Shown: positions 17,380 through 26,909, counted from the first letter of the stretch. The stretch is 64,000 nt of DNA from Crocinitomicaceae bacterium (GCA_029254025.1 JAQWYK010000024.1:1-64000), one strand, 5' to 3'. The notes: generated by a model from the letters alone, not told the origin. Numbers and translations are program-made.

Positions 17380-17781
17380 ATGGAAAAGCTACTTATTGAT
17401 CCATCGGTCAAAACGCCTTTTGTAGATTTTAGTGCTCAAACGGGAGAAATGATTATTCAAGGTCGTTCCATTCCTCAGGACTCTGAATCTTTTTGGGAGC
17501 CCATCTTAAAATGGTTCTACGCTTATGCCGTTCAGCCTGCTCAAGAAACAAATTTTATTTTTGATTTAGAGTACTTCAATATTTCGTCATCGAAGCGCAT
17601 TTTATTTTTATTGTACAAAATGGCTGAAATGCATGAAAACAACTTTAAAATCAACGTAGAATGGAGATGTCAAGATGGTGATATCGACATGCGCGAAGTA
17701 GGTAATGATTATGCTTGTATGGTAAATCTACCTTTCACAATTGTTAATTCACAACCTACGCATTTAGTGGCTGTTAAATAG
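17380..17781 (+). CDS. SiaC/DUF1987-family regulatory phosphoprotein
   Basis: A 133-residue STAS-like protein. In Pseudomonas, SiaC is phosphorylated by the kinase SiaB and dephosphorylated by SiaA, and controls diguanylate cyclase activity. The family core is visible: PFVDFSAQTGEMIIQGRSIP, FDLEYFNISSSKRILFLLY, INVEWRCQDGD. From memory the phospho-acceptor lies in an N-T-S-S motif. Here residues 67-70 are N-I-S-S, so Ile68 occupies the Thr position and Ser69-71 are the nearest hydroxyls. No siaA or siaB gene is within the window. It converges with DUF1853 and overlaps it by 8 nt. Confidence 0.85.
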   Translation: MEKLLIDPSVKTPFVDFSAQTGEMIIQGRSIPQDSESFWEPILKWFYAYAVQPAQETNFIFDLEYFNISSSKRILFLLYKMAEMHENNFKINVEWRCQDGDIDMREVGNDYACMVNLPFTIVNSQPTHLVAVK

Positions 17782-18646
17782 TTGGCCACTCATCCAGCAC
17801 AATAAAATTAGATTTATTGACAAGTTTTGGTTGGACGAGATGTACACCTCCCAATTGAACAATCAATTGCTCCATATTCGTATTCATTATCTTTTGAACA
17901 TTTGCCTCCAGTGGACACGTGATATCGGATAGCCAATTTGGTCTTACGAGCTGTTGAAATGAACACCTTTCAAGTAAGGCAGTTCCTTCTGACAGCCTTG
18001 TATACTCACCCATGGGAGCGGATGAATTCACCCATTTTGGTTGCTCTATGGTTCCGGACGGAAGAAAAAATTTGCCTTTCAAAAAAAAATAAGAGGTACA
18101 ACTCCTGCCTTTTAATATATCCTGAATTTCTGGCTCTTCAACTAAAGGCAGTTGTCTATTCAACACCTTGTCCAATTTGTTACCGAGGGAATCACTTCCA
18201 GAAGGTCCTATCCATTGATTATAATCGTTCAAGTCGGCAGTTCCTAAAAAATATTTAACGGCGAATTCAATATGATAACAATTACCCTTCCACTCAAAAA
18301 TAAAGTCAATTTCCCCGATGGTTTCTCCTGAGCGTATAATTTGTTCACTGTAAGCGATTAACTCGATATATGGAGATGACTCAAAAAAGAATGCCAGCAA
18401 GCGCTCTGCATAGATTCCTAATCGTCTTGTGGGTTTTGTCGCTAGATAGGAAATGAAGTCATCGGGTGCACGGTCCAACTTGTTAATAAAGCCCAAGTGT
18501 GACGAAACAATTTCACCCATAAGTTCCATAGGAAACAAGCGAAAATAAGATTCGGATGGATTCAAGGTGTACGGTGCGGCAAGTAACCAATACAAGTCAC
18601 GCGTGCATTGATGTTTTAATCTACACAAAAATTCTGGGTCCCACAT
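17774..18646 (-). CDS. DUF1853-family protein (PD-(D/E)XK-like)
   Basis: A 290-residue cytosolic protein matching DUF1853: RDLYWLLAAPYTL near the start, LGIYAERLLAFFFE, then GEIDFIFEWKGNCYHIEFAVKYF, followed by WIGPSGSDSLGNKLDKVL and RQLPL. The E-x-D...E-x-x-x-K pattern in the middle resembles a PD-(D/E)XK nuclease core; this fold assignment is from family knowledge and the active-site reading is inference. The biological role is unknown. It lies tail-to-tail with siaC with an 8-nt overlap. Confidence 0.82.
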   Translation of the reverse strand: MWDPEFLCRLKHQCTRDLYWLLAAPYTLNPSESYFRLFPMELMGEIVSSHLGFINKLDRAPDDFISYLATKPTRRLGIYAERLLAFFFESSPYIELIAYSEQIIRSGETIGEIDFIFEWKGNCYHIEFAVKYFLGTADLNDYNQWIGPSGSDSLGNKLDKVLNRQLPLVEEPEIQDILKGRSCTSYFFLKGKFFLPSGTIEQPKWVNSSAPMGEYTRLSEGTALLERCSFQQLVRPNWLSDITCPLEANVQKIMNTNMEQLIVQLGGVHLVQPKLVNKSNFIVLDEWPTI

Positions 18647-18764
18647 TAATGATTAGAAATAAGAACGTATTTGATATCGCACATCGATAACAAATTGTTT
18701 CCAAATTAAAGAATTAAATGAGGAATTCTATCTTTCAATCAAAGTTTTTTGTCAAATTTGCAGT

Positions 18765-19019
18765 ATGAGAGTAATTGAGGAAATTCCCCATCCGCGTTTC
18801 AAAATTCAGATATTTAGTTACAATGCCAAGTACATTCTTAAAATAGAACTCGGGCAGTTCGAACAAAGCTATAAAATTGGAGAACTAGACGTAATGGGAT
18901 TGGAAGATGTAAAAAATATGATTTCCGATGATTTCCTTTCCAATTGTCTCAAGCGTTTTGTAGATATGCGAAGCGATTGGGAAACCTCATTTAGAAATAA
19001 AAATATTCAACAGAACTAA
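18765..19019 (+). CDS. Small conserved Bacteroidota protein of unknown function
   Basis: An 84-residue cytosolic protein (MRVIEEIPHPRFKIQIFSYN, KIGELDVMGLEDVKNMISDD). I recall close relatives in many Bacteroidota with the same EIPH opening and a DV-G-EDV-NM core, but no function. It leads a plus-strand group with the OmpH lipoprotein and DUF4924. A near-consensus -7 element (CAAATTTG) lies just before the ATG. Confidence 0.8.
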   Translation: MRVIEEIPHPRFKIQIFSYNAKYILKIELGQFEQSYKIGELDVMGLEDVKNMISDDFLSNCLKRFVDMRSDWETSFRNKNIQQN

Positions 19020-19037
19020 TCACTAATACACAATCTT

Positions 19038-19706
19038 ATGCTTTTCAAATTACGCACTTCATATTTATTCGCAGCAGTATCATTCGCAGTAATGCTTGCG
19101 AGCTGTAAATCCTCTACAGATGGAACTGATCCGGGGGTGGACAGCGTCTCCATTTCCAAAAAAATAGCCAATGACTCTATATCTGGAGTTGTTATTGCCT
19201 ATTATATTCAAGATTCGATTTCACAAGGATTTAATTTTTATCGCCAGATAGATTCCATTCTAAAATCAAAAGAAAAGGAATTTGAAGTTACATTGCGCGC
19301 AAAATACGAAGGTTATCAAAAATTTGAAGAGTCGGTTCGTAAGAAAATGGAGGCTGGAGAAATTACTGGATTCCAATTAGATGAACTTCAGCGTGAGGCT
19401 GTAGCAAAGCAAGAAGCAATTGCTAATTACGAGCGTCAACGGGGTGGTGAACTTCAGCAAGAATCGATGGAGTATACAACTGTTCTAATGAATAAAATCT
19501 CCGAAGCTGGTCGTGAGTTCTCTGAAGAAAATGGGATAGACCTCTTTTTCTTTTATCAAAAAGGAGGACAAATAACGTATATCTCAGATGCCATGGATGT
19601 CACACAACAATTTATCAACTATTTGAACAAAAGAGAAGATGAATTGATGGGTGCTTTTGAAGAAGATCTCGAAAATGTCGTGATTCCAGAGGAAGATATC
19701 AAATAA
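19038..19706 (+). CDS. OmpH/Skp-like coiled-coil lipoprotein
   Basis: A 222-residue periplasmic protein with a lipobox (VMLASC), hence probably lipid-anchored. The central region (about 75-160) is a long helical hairpin rich in Lys, Glu and Gln (EEFEVTLRAKYEG-like, QLDELQREAVAKQEAIANYE), as in Skp/OmpH chaperones. The C-terminal VTQQFINYLNK matches the typical DVTQxVIxxLN end of the family. Skp-like proteins escort outer-membrane proteins. It lies 18 nt after the small conserved gene and 20 nt before DUF4924. Confidence 0.88.
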   Translation: MLFKLRTSYLFAAVSFAVMLASCKSSTDGTDPGVDSVSISKKIANDSISGVVIAYYIQDSISQGFNFYRQIDSILKSKEKEFEVTLRAKYEGYQKFEESVRKKMEAGEITGFQLDELQREAVAKQEAIANYERQRGGELQQESMEYTTVLMNKISEAGREFSEENGIDLFFFYQKGGQITYISDAMDVTQQFINYLNKREDELMGAFEEDLENVVIPEEDIK

Positions 19707-19726
19707 TTTGGGTTGTTTACTCGTCT

Positions 19727-20269
19727 ATGTATACAGCAGCCGAAAAGGAAAAAAACAATATTGCAGAATACATTCTGTACATCTTCCAATTGGAGGATTT
19801 GCTTCGCGCGTGTAATTTTGACATCGATGTAATCCAAAAGACGATCATTGAGCCGCAGGCAAAAAGTGAAACATTTTTCAAAGAAGCTACACGTTGGTAT
19901 GAGGATATGATTCGAGAAATGCAATCACGTGGACTAGAAAAGAAAGGTCATTTGCATCGGATTACGGAGGTTTTCATGGAATTGGTGTATTTACATGACA
20001 CTCTATTGGGTGTCGTAAAAGATGAGAAATATAAAACTTTATACGAAACTGCAAAAACTCACATTTCTGAGTTTCGACAAAAAAGTAATTTAGGTCAAAT
20101 TCATGATTTAGAGGTAGCGTTTCAAGCCTTGTACATGAAATTATTATTACGCCTAAAAAAGCAAGAGATTTCCGCAGAAACAGAAGAATCGTTTGACCAC
20201 ATGCGTATTCTTCTCGCTTATTTATCTAGGGCTTATCACAAAATGAAAAGAGGGGAATCCTTGTCTTAG
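19727..20269 (+). CDS. DUF4924-family protein
   Basis: A 180-residue, all-alpha, cytosolic protein matching DUF4924 (AAEKEKNNIAEYILYIFQLEDLLRACNFDID at the N-terminus, WYEDMIREMQSRGLEKKGHL in the middle). The family is confined largely to Bacteroidota and has no known function. It ends the three-gene group and its stop codon interlocks with that of the convergent coiled-coil gene (TTAG, 20266-20269). Confidence 0.88.
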   Translation: MYTAAEKEKNNIAEYILYIFQLEDLLRACNFDIDVIQKTIIEPQAKSETFFKEATRWYEDMIREMQSRGLEKKGHLHRITEVFMELVYLHDTLLGVVKDEKYKTLYETAKTHISEFRQKSNLGQIHDLEVAFQALYMKLLLRLKKQEISAETEESFDHMRILLAYLSRAYHKMKRGESLS

Positions 20270-20718
20270 GAAATAGCTAGTATTTCAGTTAATTTACCGT
20301 TAAAAAGTAATTGATCTGCAATCGCTTTATTCAACATGGCTTGAGCAATTGGTGCTTCCATTCCAATGCAATAAATCGCTCTTCCATCAACAACCTGCTT
20401 GCCCAAGCTCGCGCCTAACAAAAAGAGATCAGAAGTGGTCTCTACAAGCGCTCCAAAGTTAGCCTGTGTTAAAGGATTTAGCTCATTGATTTCTCTCAGT
20501 CTTTGCAATTGTAGTTGCAACTCCTGGAATTGATGCTGTAACTTTTCCTGCTCCAAGTGAATCATTGCTCTGCTGGTATCGTGCTTATCCCCTGCCGTGC
20601 TTTTCGATTCAGAGTGTAAGGCATCCGACAAGTCACTCTGATACCGCAATAGTTCTTCGATTCGATCAGCTTGTAAAGCCAATAATTGCTTCAGGATTTT
20701 TGTTTTCAGCTCATTCAT
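20266..20718 (-). CDS. Coiled-coil protein resembling the GreA/GreB N-domain
   Basis: A 150-residue protein. Residues 1-85 form a helical hairpin with a tip motif SKSTAGDKHDTSRAMIHLEQ, similar in layout to GreA-type transcript-cleavage factors, followed by a small C-terminal beta domain (FLLGASLGKQVVDGRAIYC). Relatives in Flavobacteria are often named as 3-oxoacyl-ACP synthase, which this sequence does not support. A role at RNA polymerase is inference only. It converges with DUF4924. Confidence 0.7.
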   Translation of the reverse strand: MNELKTKILKQLLALQADRIEELLRYQSDLSDALHSESKSTAGDKHDTSRAMIHLEQEKLQHQFQELQLQLQRLREINELNPLTQANFGALVETTSDLFLLGASLGKQVVDGRAIYCIGMEAPIAQAMLNKAIADQLLFNGKLTEILAIS

Positions 20719-20904
20719 AGAGCAAAGTTAGAAGTTTCACGCTAATTGACTTCTTTAGATCAATTAAATAGGTCCGAAATAGGACGGATGACAGTGACCA
20801 AAGATAAAATGTCATTAATTTCATTTAAACATTGAATTCTTTCAAATTTTCGAGATAAACCAACTTTCATTTACTAATTTTACATCCTGAAAAAATCAAA
20901 ACAA

Positions 20905-22116
20905 ATGGTATACGATGTAGCGGTGATTGGTGGCGGAATTGTTGGAGCAGCAACTTTCTATAAGCTTCAAAAGAGAAATCCGAACTTAAACATTATCCTA
21001 ATTGAAAAGGAAAAAAAGTTCGCCGATCATCAAACCGGTAATAATTCTGGTGTAATCCATTCTGGTTTGTATTATACACCTGGATCACTAAAAGCACAAA
21101 ACTGCGTAAAAGGACGTCACGAACTGGTTCAATTTGCCAAAGAAAATAAAGTGCCGCATGATGTTTGTGGTAAAGTTGTTGTTGCGACAAAAAAATCGGA
21201 ACTTCCTTTTATGGATAAGATATTCGATAACGGTATCGCGAATGGTACTGAAGGTATCGAAAAAATTACTGCGCAACAGATAAAAGAACACGAACCACAT
21301 GTTCAAGGTGTAGCTGGAATTTGGGTTCCTGTGACAGGAATCATAGATTACCGGGATGCAACTGAAAAAATGATTGCCAATGCACTCGGCTTAAATCCTC
21401 AATCGAAAACTGTTCTCGGAGAGGAAGTAATAGCAATAGAAAAGTCGGATAGCAAAAGTACCATAGTTTGCTCTACTGAAAAATTCGAAGCGAATCATCT
21501 CATTTTTTGTGCCGGATTGCAAGCTGATCGCTTGGCACGAAAAGATGGAGTCGATTTAAAAGAGCAAGTTGTTGGTTTTAGAGGAGACTATTATGAGCTA
21601 ACTGAACAGGCAAAATACAAAGTAAAAAACTTAATATATCCTGTTCCGAATCCGGACTTCCCTTTCCTTGGTGTTCACTTCACGCGTATGACCGATGGAG
21701 AAATCGAATGTGGTCCAAATGCTGTATTCACATTTAAGCGAGAAGGATATGGAAAAACAGATTTCAATTTAAGGGATACTTTTGATGCCTTGACGTATAA
21801 AGGAACGTGGAAATTGTTCTTCGGAAATGCGAAGTTTGGCATCAACGAATACCGTAGAGCATTCTCAAAAAAATTATTTCTCAAAACACTTCAAGAACTT
21901 GTACCCTCACTAACCATGGATGACATTCGACCGGGAAGATCTGGAGTTCGTGCGTTGTTGCTAGGACTTGATGGAGATACACGAGATGACTTTAGAATTG
22001 AATACCGTGGTAATTCAATCCATGTATTGAACGCTCCATCACCTGCTGCTACAGCATCTCTTGCCATTGGAGGACAAATTGCCGAAAAAGCAGAGATTCA
22101 TTTTGGACTAAAATAA
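20905..22116 (+). CDS. lhgO: L-2-hydroxyglutarate oxidase
   Basis: An FAD-dependent enzyme oxidising L-2-hydroxyglutarate to 2-oxoglutarate, removing a metabolic side product. The 403-residue protein starts with the dinucleotide motif VAVIGGGIVGAATFY. Family signatures follow: NNSGVIHSGLYYTPGSLKA, GVAGIWVPVTGIIDYRD, and the C-terminal RPGRSGVRALLL and NAPSPAATASLAIGG. It is monocistronic, ending at a bidirectional terminator shared with the convergent aconitase gene. Confidence 0.95.
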   Translation: MVYDVAVIGGGIVGAATFYKLQKRNPNLNIILIEKEKKFADHQTGNNSGVIHSGLYYTPGSLKAQNCVKGRHELVQFAKENKVPHDVCGKVVVATKKSELPFMDKIFDNGIANGTEGIEKITAQQIKEHEPHVQGVAGIWVPVTGIIDYRDATEKMIANALGLNPQSKTVLGEEVIAIEKSDSKSTIVCSTEKFEANHLIFCAGLQADRLARKDGVDLKEQVVGFRGDYYELTEQAKYKVKNLIYPVPNPDFPFLGVHFTRMTDGEIECGPNAVFTFKREGYGKTDFNLRDTFDALTYKGTWKLFFGNAKFGINEYRRAFSKKLFLKTLQELVPSLTMDDIRPGRSGVRALLLGLDGDTRDDFRIEYRGNSIHVLNAPSPAATASLAIGGQIAEKAEIHFGLK

Positions 22117-22188
22117 ACCTTCCATTCTTTCTTCTGGACTTCTATTCGAAGAATGGCGGAACTGACTAAATTGATATTCTCAGATAAT

Positions 22189-22216
22189 AAAAAAGGGACT
22201 CGAAAGTCCCTTTTTT
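22189..22216. terminator. Bidirectional intrinsic terminator between lhgO and acn
   Basis: GGGACT (22195-22200) pairs with AGTCCC (22205-22210) across CGAA. Six A precede and six T follow, so the hairpin works as a terminator in both directions. A second, weaker inverted repeat (22122-22129 with 22149-22156) lies closer to lhgO and lacks a T run. Confidence 0.93.
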
Positions 22217-22236
22217 ATTTAGCCGAATACCATTTC

Positions 22237-24504
22237 TTATTTGTTTGCACTTGCTGCAATTAAATTCAACGCAGAACCTGCTCTAAACCAATCGATTTGT
22301 TGTGCATTATAAGTATGATTTAACTTAATCACATCGATTGATCCATCTTCATGCACTAACTCAACAGACAACTGCTTTCCAGGTGCAAATTGATCAAGAT
22401 CCAAGAAATTGATGGTGTCATTCTCTTTCACTAAATCATAATCTGCTTCGTTGGCAAATGTCAATCCAAGCATACCTTGCTTCTTTAAGTTCGTTTCATG
22501 AATACGTGCAAACGATTTAACAATTACTGCTTGAACACCTAGATGACGGGGCTCCATCGCAGCATGTTCACGAGATGAACCTTCTCCATAGTTATGGTCT
22601 CCCACAACAACGGATGGAATTCCAGCTGCTTTGTAAGCTCGTGCCGTTGCCGGAACCTCACCATATGAACCCGTCAATTGGTTCTTCACCTTATTCGTTT
22701 CTTGATTAAACGCATTTACAGCTCCAATCAACATATTATTTGAAATGTTATCAAGGTGACCTCGGTATCTTAACCATGGTCCAGCCATAGAGATATGGTC
22801 AGTCGTACATTTTCCGAACGCCTTAATTAATAACTTAGCTCCAGAGATGTTCTTTCCGTCCCAAGCTGGAAAAGGATCAAGCAATTGCAAACGATCCGAA
22901 GTAGGATTCACTACTACTTGCATATTACTTCCATCTTCTGCAGGGGCTTGATAACCATTGTCCTCTACGTCAAAGCCATTCGACGGGAGTTCGTCTCCAT
23001 AAGGAGCATCTAACTTCACCTGCTCACCTTTGTCGTTTGTTAAAGTGTCTGTTAACGGATTAAATGTTAAATCACCCGCAATCGCCATTGCTGCTACAAT
23101 TTCAGGAGAAGCTACAAATGCGTGTGTATTTGGGTTTCCATCTGCACGTTTAGAGAAATTTCGGTTGAACGAGTGAATAATTGTGTTTTTCTCTTGCTTG
23201 TCTGCTCCTGCTCTATCCCACTGACCAATACATGGTCCACAAGCATTCGTGAATAGTGTTGCCTGCAAATCTTCGAATACTTGAAGAATTCCGTCTCTTT
23301 CAGCCGTAAAACGTACTTGTTCAGAACCAGGATTAATTCCAAATTCAGCCTTTGTAACTAATCCTTTTTCAACAGCTTGTTTTGCAATGGATGCGGCTCT
23401 ACTTAAATCTTCATAAGAAGAGTTCGTGCACGAACCAATAAGTCCCCATTCAATTTTTTCTGGCCATCCACCCTTTTGAGCAGCTACTTTCATTTCGTTG
23501 ATAGGTGTTGCCAAATCTGGCGTGAATGGTCCGTTGATATGTGGCATCAATTCGTCCAAATTGATTTCAATTACTTGGTCGAAATATTTTTCTGGCTGAG
23601 TATATACTTCAGCATCACCCGTTAAGTGTTCTGCGACAGTATCTGCTAAAGCCACTACGTCCTCACGCCCAGTTGCGCGCAAATAACGTCGCATCGATTC
23701 ATCGTATCCAAATGTAGAGGTAGTCGCTCCAATTTCAGCTCCCATGTTACAAATAGTACCTTTACCAGTACAGGACATCGAGGTTGCTCCTTCTCCAAAA
23801 TATTCTACAATCGCACCAGTACCTCCTTTAACCGTAAGAATACCTGCAACTTTTAAAATCACGTCTTTAGGTGATGTCCAACCGTTCATTTTACCGGTTA
23901 ATTTCACACCAATCAATTTTGGGAATTTCAATTCCCAAGCCATACCGGCCATTACGTCTACCGCATCTGCTCCACCTACTCCAACAGCTACCATTCCCAA
24001 ACCACCAGCATTCACTGTGTGGGAGTCAGTACCAATCATCATTCCTCCTGGAAACGCATAATTTTCCAACACTACTTGGTGAATGATTCCTGCACCTGGC
24101 TTCCAAAAACCAATGCCGTACTTATTACATACTGACGAAAGGAAATTAAACACCTCATTGTTTTTGTTCAATGAATCTTGTAAATCTCTGTCTGCGCCAA
24201 GTTTAGCCAAAATAAGGTGATCCGCGTGAGCCGTTGAAGGAACCGCAACTTTATCTTTTCCCGCTTGCATGAATTGTAACAACGCCATTTGCGCAGTTGC
24301 ATCTTGCATTGCGACACGGTCAGGGGCGAAATCAACATACGATTTTCCTCGCTCAAAGGTCTCTGTTGCAGGACCATCCCAGAGGTGTGTATACAAAATT
24401 TTCTCAGATAAGGTTAATGGTCGATTTACCACCTTGCGCGCTGCAGCAATACGTTCAGGGTATCGCTCATATACAGCTTTAATCATTTCAATATCAAAGG
24501 CCAT
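22237..24504 (-). CDS. acn: Aconitate hydratase (mitochondrial-type AcnA family)
   Basis: Isomerises citrate and isocitrate in the TCA cycle using a 4Fe-4S cluster. The protein has 755 residues. The three cluster cysteines lie in IGSCTNSS and ACGPCIGQW. Substrate motifs include [18 protein letters not shown] and [19 protein letters not shown]. The frame is open to 24594, but homologues begin near [17 protein letters not shown] and a promoter lies at 24540-24572, so ATG 24504 is chosen. Monocistronic and convergent with lhgO. Confidence 0.97.
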   Translation of the reverse strand: MAFDIEMIKAVYERYPERIAAARKVVNRPLTLSEKILYTHLWDGPATETFERGKSYVDFAPDRVAMQDATAQMALLQFMQAGKDKVAVPSTAHADHLILAKLGADRDLQDSLNKNNEVFNFLSSVCNKYGIGFWKPGAGIIHQVVLENYAFPGGMMIGTDSHTVNAGGLGMVAVGVGGADAVDVMAGMAWELKFPKLIGVKLTGKMNGWTSPKDVILKVAGILTVKGGTGAIVEYFGEGATSMSCTGKGTICNMGAEIGATTSTFGYDESMRRYLRATGREDVVALADTVAEHLTGDAEVYTQPEKYFDQVIEINLDELMPHINGPFTPDLATPINEMKVAAQKGGWPEKIEWGLIGSCTNSSYEDLSRAASIAKQAVEKGLVTKAEFGINPGSEQVRFTAERDGILQVFEDLQATLFTNACGPCIGQWDRAGADKQEKNTIIHSFNRNFSKRADGNPNTHAFVASPEIVAAMAIAGDLTFNPLTDTLTNDKGEQVKLDAPYGDELPSNGFDVEDNGYQAPAEDGSNMQVVVNPTSDRLQLLDPFPAWDGKNISGAKLLIKAFGKCTTDHISMAGPWLRYRGHLDNISNNMLIGAVNAFNQETNKVKNQLTGSYGEVPATARAYKAAGIPSVVVGDHNYGEGSSREHAAMEPRHLGVQAVIVKSFARIHETNLKKQGMLGLTFANEADYDLVKENDTINFLDLDQFAPGKQLSVELVHEDGSIDVIKLNHTYNAQQIDWFRAGSALNLIAASANK

Positions 24505-24539
24505 AATTAACTTGGTTTTACGATTTTTTAATGTGATTG

Positions 24540-24572
24540 CGAATATACTAATTTGTTCATTAGTTCGGCCAA
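24540..24572 (-). promoter_or_regulatory. Probable promoter of acn
   Basis: On the minus strand TTGG (24569-24572), 21 nt, then TATATTCG (24540-24547), one mismatch (TTCG for TTTG). The leader is about 30 nt. It supports ATG 24504 over the longer frame. Confidence 0.5.
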
Positions 24573-24706
24573 TGAATATTAGGAAATTTAGCATAGTCGC
24601 TAACTCCTATTCTTAGGTAGAAAACGATCAACGGAATAAAACTTAGTTAAATTACACAGAAATGGAATTGGAAGCGATTGATAAATAAAATAGGTTACAA
24701 AATGGC

Positions 24707-24880
24707 TTACGCATTTCTTTGAAGATCATCGATTTGCTGTTCAACCTTTTGTGCTTCCACCATTTTCACATCACTAGCAGAGCGGTTAGACTTCGATAAA
24801 ACAAAAGCTTCTTGTAACAGTTTCGCGTGTCGATCTTGTAATTTTTCGAGTGAAGTTTTTTTCTTAAAGATACTGAACAT
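24707..24880 (-). CDS. Lacal_2735-family microprotein
   Basis: A 57-residue helical protein (MFSIFKKKTSLEKLQDRHAK at the start, then LLQEAFVLSKSNRSASDVKM and a Lys/Gln-rich end). It matches the Flavobacteriia family Lacal_2735, recognised by MF-FKKK at the start and the conserved LL-EA--LS-SNR core. The function is unknown. The gene stands about 25 nt from the Nudix gene stop, on the same strand, and may be the tail of the MazG-Nudix operon. Confidence 0.85.
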   Translation of the reverse strand: MFSIFKKKTSLEKLQDRHAKLLQEAFVLSKSNRSASDVKMVEAQKVEQQIDDLQRNA

Positions 24881-24906
24881 GATAAAGTTTTTATTTTTAT
24901 AACAAC

Positions 24907-25368
24907 CTATTCACGTATATTGTTTATTCGCTCGTTGAATTTGCTCCTTAATTTCTCAGCTACTAGCCGGTCAATAGGAAATTTAAAGTCCGCTGGTGTT
25001 AAATCCGCAAAAGCAACCCATCGATGAACCTCTTCCTTACCGTTGAAATTATTTACTACACATTCAACGGGAATAGATAACCAATCCTTATAATCAACTA
25101 TATAATAAGCACTTATGATTTGTTGTTCGTTATCAAACGCTGAGGGCTGAAAGTAATCGGTAAGATAAAACAAATCTATTACTTCTACATCTATCTTCAC
25201 TTCCTCCCGAAATTCGCGCCGCAAGGCATCAACAAGGCCTTCGCCCCATTCTACGCCGCCACCTGGGAACTTGGTAAACATCATTCCGAAACGGTGTTCA
25301 TCCGAGACAAGAACTTCATTTCTTGAATTCAACAGAAGTCCATAGACGCGAATATTAAAAGCTTTCAC
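24907..25368 (-). CDS. Nudix hydrolase
   Basis: A 153-residue nucleotide or nucleoside-diphosphate-derivative pyrophosphatase. The Nudix box is complete: GGGVEWGEGLVDALRREF followed by REEVKID, matching Gx5Ex7REUxEExGU except for the final Gly. Substrate unknown. Its first base overlaps the last base of the MazG-type gene, so both are co-translated; the pair probably cleans up aberrant nucleotides. Confidence 0.92.
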   Translation of the reverse strand: MKAFNIRVYGLLLNSRNEVLVSDEHRFGMMFTKFPGGGVEWGEGLVDALRREFREEVKIDVEVIDLFYLTDYFQPSAFDNEQQIISAYYIVDYKDWLSIPVECVVNNFNGKEEVHRWVAFADLTPADFKFPIDRLVAEKLRSKFNERINNIRE

Positions 25369-25772
25369 TACTTATCTAAAATAGCTTTAATATTTGGTCG
25401 GAAATAATTCTCTCCCTTCAATACTTTCCCATCCTCTCGGTAAATTGGTTTTCCATCAGCACCTAACTTACTCATATTTGAGCGCTGAATTTCACGAAAA
25501 ATAGCACCAATTTTATCTTGTAAGCCATGTTTTAATATTGTTCCACACAAGATATACAGTTGGTCTCCTAATGCATCAGCAATCTCAACGATATCATTAT
25601 TGGACGCAGCTTCCAAATACTCTTCATTTTCTTCGCCCATCAACTTGTAGCGCAACTGATTCACTTCTGAAGGCAAATCTGCTGTAGGCGTGTAATTATT
25701 TTCAATTCCAAAGGCAGTATGAAAGGTTTCTACTGCTACTAACGCTTCTTTCAATGTAAATTCTTCTTGCAT
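25368..25772 (-). CDS. MazG/HisE-type nucleoside triphosphate pyrophosphohydrolase
   Basis: A 134-residue all-alpha NTP pyrophosphatase. The metal-binding pattern EExxE...ExxD is visible in GEENEEYLEA and EIADALGDQLY. The C-terminal part (GKPIYREDGKVLKGENYFRP) resembles the single-domain phage/Bacteroidota group and not HisE, so a sanitising role is more likely than histidine synthesis. First gene of the pair with the Nudix hydrolase. Confidence 0.87.
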   Translation of the reverse strand: MQEEFTLKEALVAVETFHTAFGIENNYTPTADLPSEVNQLRYKLMGEENEEYLEAASNNDIVEIADALGDQLYILCGTILKHGLQDKIGAIFREIQRSNMSKLGADGKPIYREDGKVLKGENYFRPNIKAILDK

Positions 25773-25791
25773 GATTCTAACATTTAAGGAA

Positions 25792-25799
25792 CAAAAATA
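25792..25799 (-). promoter_or_regulatory. Promoter -7 element of the MazG-Nudix operon
   Basis: TATTTTTG on the minus strand is a perfect TAnnTTTG match ending 19 nt before ATG 25772. Confidence 0.55.
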
Positions 25800-25927
25800 A
25801 GAGGAATTATTGAGAGTCGATCGATTGACTTAAGTACAACCTCCTAGTTCATGGTGCACAACCTGTTAAAAAAAATAGAGACCTAATATTTCTTCCCCAT
25901 GATTTCGCCACACACACTGAAAAAAAG

Positions 25928-25935
25928 TATATTTG
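25928..25935 (+). promoter_or_regulatory. Promoter -7 element of the GT2 gene, almost touching the ATG
   Basis: TATATTTG is a perfect match. Only 6 nt separate it from ATG 25942, so the predicted transcript begins at or within a base or two of the start codon. TTTCG at 25903-25907 is a possible degraded -33 element. Confidence 0.6.
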
Positions 25936-25941
25936 TCCTGC

Positions 25942-26901
25942 ATGACTGAAAAGCCACAAATATCTATCGTTGTCCCACTCTACAATGAAGTGGAATCTCT
26001 TCCAGAGCTGCATGCTTGGATTCAACGCGTAATGAAAGTTAATACCTTTACCTACGAAATTATTTTTGTTGACGACGGTAGTAAAGATGGATCATGGGAG
26101 GTGGTAGAAAGCTTGCAAAGCAATGACACATGTGTTCGGGGAATAAAATTTCAACGGAACTATGGTAAGTCTGCAGCGTTACAAAAAGGCTTTGAAGCCT
26201 GCACGGGACATGTTGTCATTACCATGGATGCAGACTTGCAAGATTCTCCTGATGAGATTCCAGAATTGTATCGAATGATTACAGAAGACGATTTCGACGT
26301 GGTATCCGGATGGAAAAAGAAACGCTACGACCCTCTTACGAAGACCATTCCTACAAAATTGTATAATTGGACAGCGCGTAGGTTGACAGGCATTTATTTA
26401 CACGACTTCAATTGCGGGTTAAAGGCATATAAGTCAGCCGTGGTTAAGAGCATCGAGGTCTATGGAGACATGCATCGCTATATTCCTCCTCTCGCTAAAT
26501 ATGCAGGATTTACAAAAATCGGTGAAAAGGTAGTGCATCATCAAGCGCGAAAATATGGTACTACGAAATTTGGACTAAACCGCTTCCTCAATGGACCTTT
26601 GGATTTACTTACGGTTGTTTTTATGGGGAAATTCGGAAAAAAGCCTATGCATTTCTTTGGGGCCATGGGCACACTTTTATTTATAATAGGATTCGGGATT
26701 GCGGCATATTTAGGTATTGTTAAAGTCATTTCATTAATCTCTGAAAATCCAGCACGTTTGCTTGCTGATCGAGCTGAGTTTTACATAGCCCTAACGGCTA
26801 TGATTATTGGTGCACAATTTTTCCTAGCTGGCTTCGTTGCAGAATTAATAGGAAGAAATTCGTCATCCCGAAACATCTATTTAATTGAAAAAACTATCTG
26901 A
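25942..26901 (+). CDS. Membrane-bound glycosyltransferase family 2 (DPM1/GtrB-like)
   Basis: Transfers a sugar from a nucleotide donor, probably to polyprenyl phosphate. The 319-residue protein has the GT-A motifs SIVVPLYNE, FVDDGSKDGS and MDADLQDSPDEIPE, the acceptor motif HDFNCGLKAYK, and two C-terminal transmembrane helices (about 230-255 and 275-300). ATG 25942 is chosen; a TTG at 25933 lies inside the promoter. It is followed after 8 nt by a HAD phosphatase and then a MORN protein, probably one operon. Confidence 0.92.
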   Translation: MTEKPQISIVVPLYNEVESLPELHAWIQRVMKVNTFTYEIIFVDDGSKDGSWEVVESLQSNDTCVRGIKFQRNYGKSAALQKGFEACTGHVVITMDADLQDSPDEIPELYRMITEDDFDVVSGWKKKRYDPLTKTIPTKLYNWTARRLTGIYLHDFNCGLKAYKSAVVKSIEVYGDMHRYIPPLAKYAGFTKIGEKVVHHQARKYGTTKFGLNRFLNGPLDLLTVVFMGKFGKKPMHFFGAMGTLLFIIGFGIAAYLGIVKVISLISENPARLLADRAEFYIALTAMIIGAQFFLAGFVAELIGRNSSSRNIYLIEKTI

Positions 26902-26909
26902 TTTTTCAA

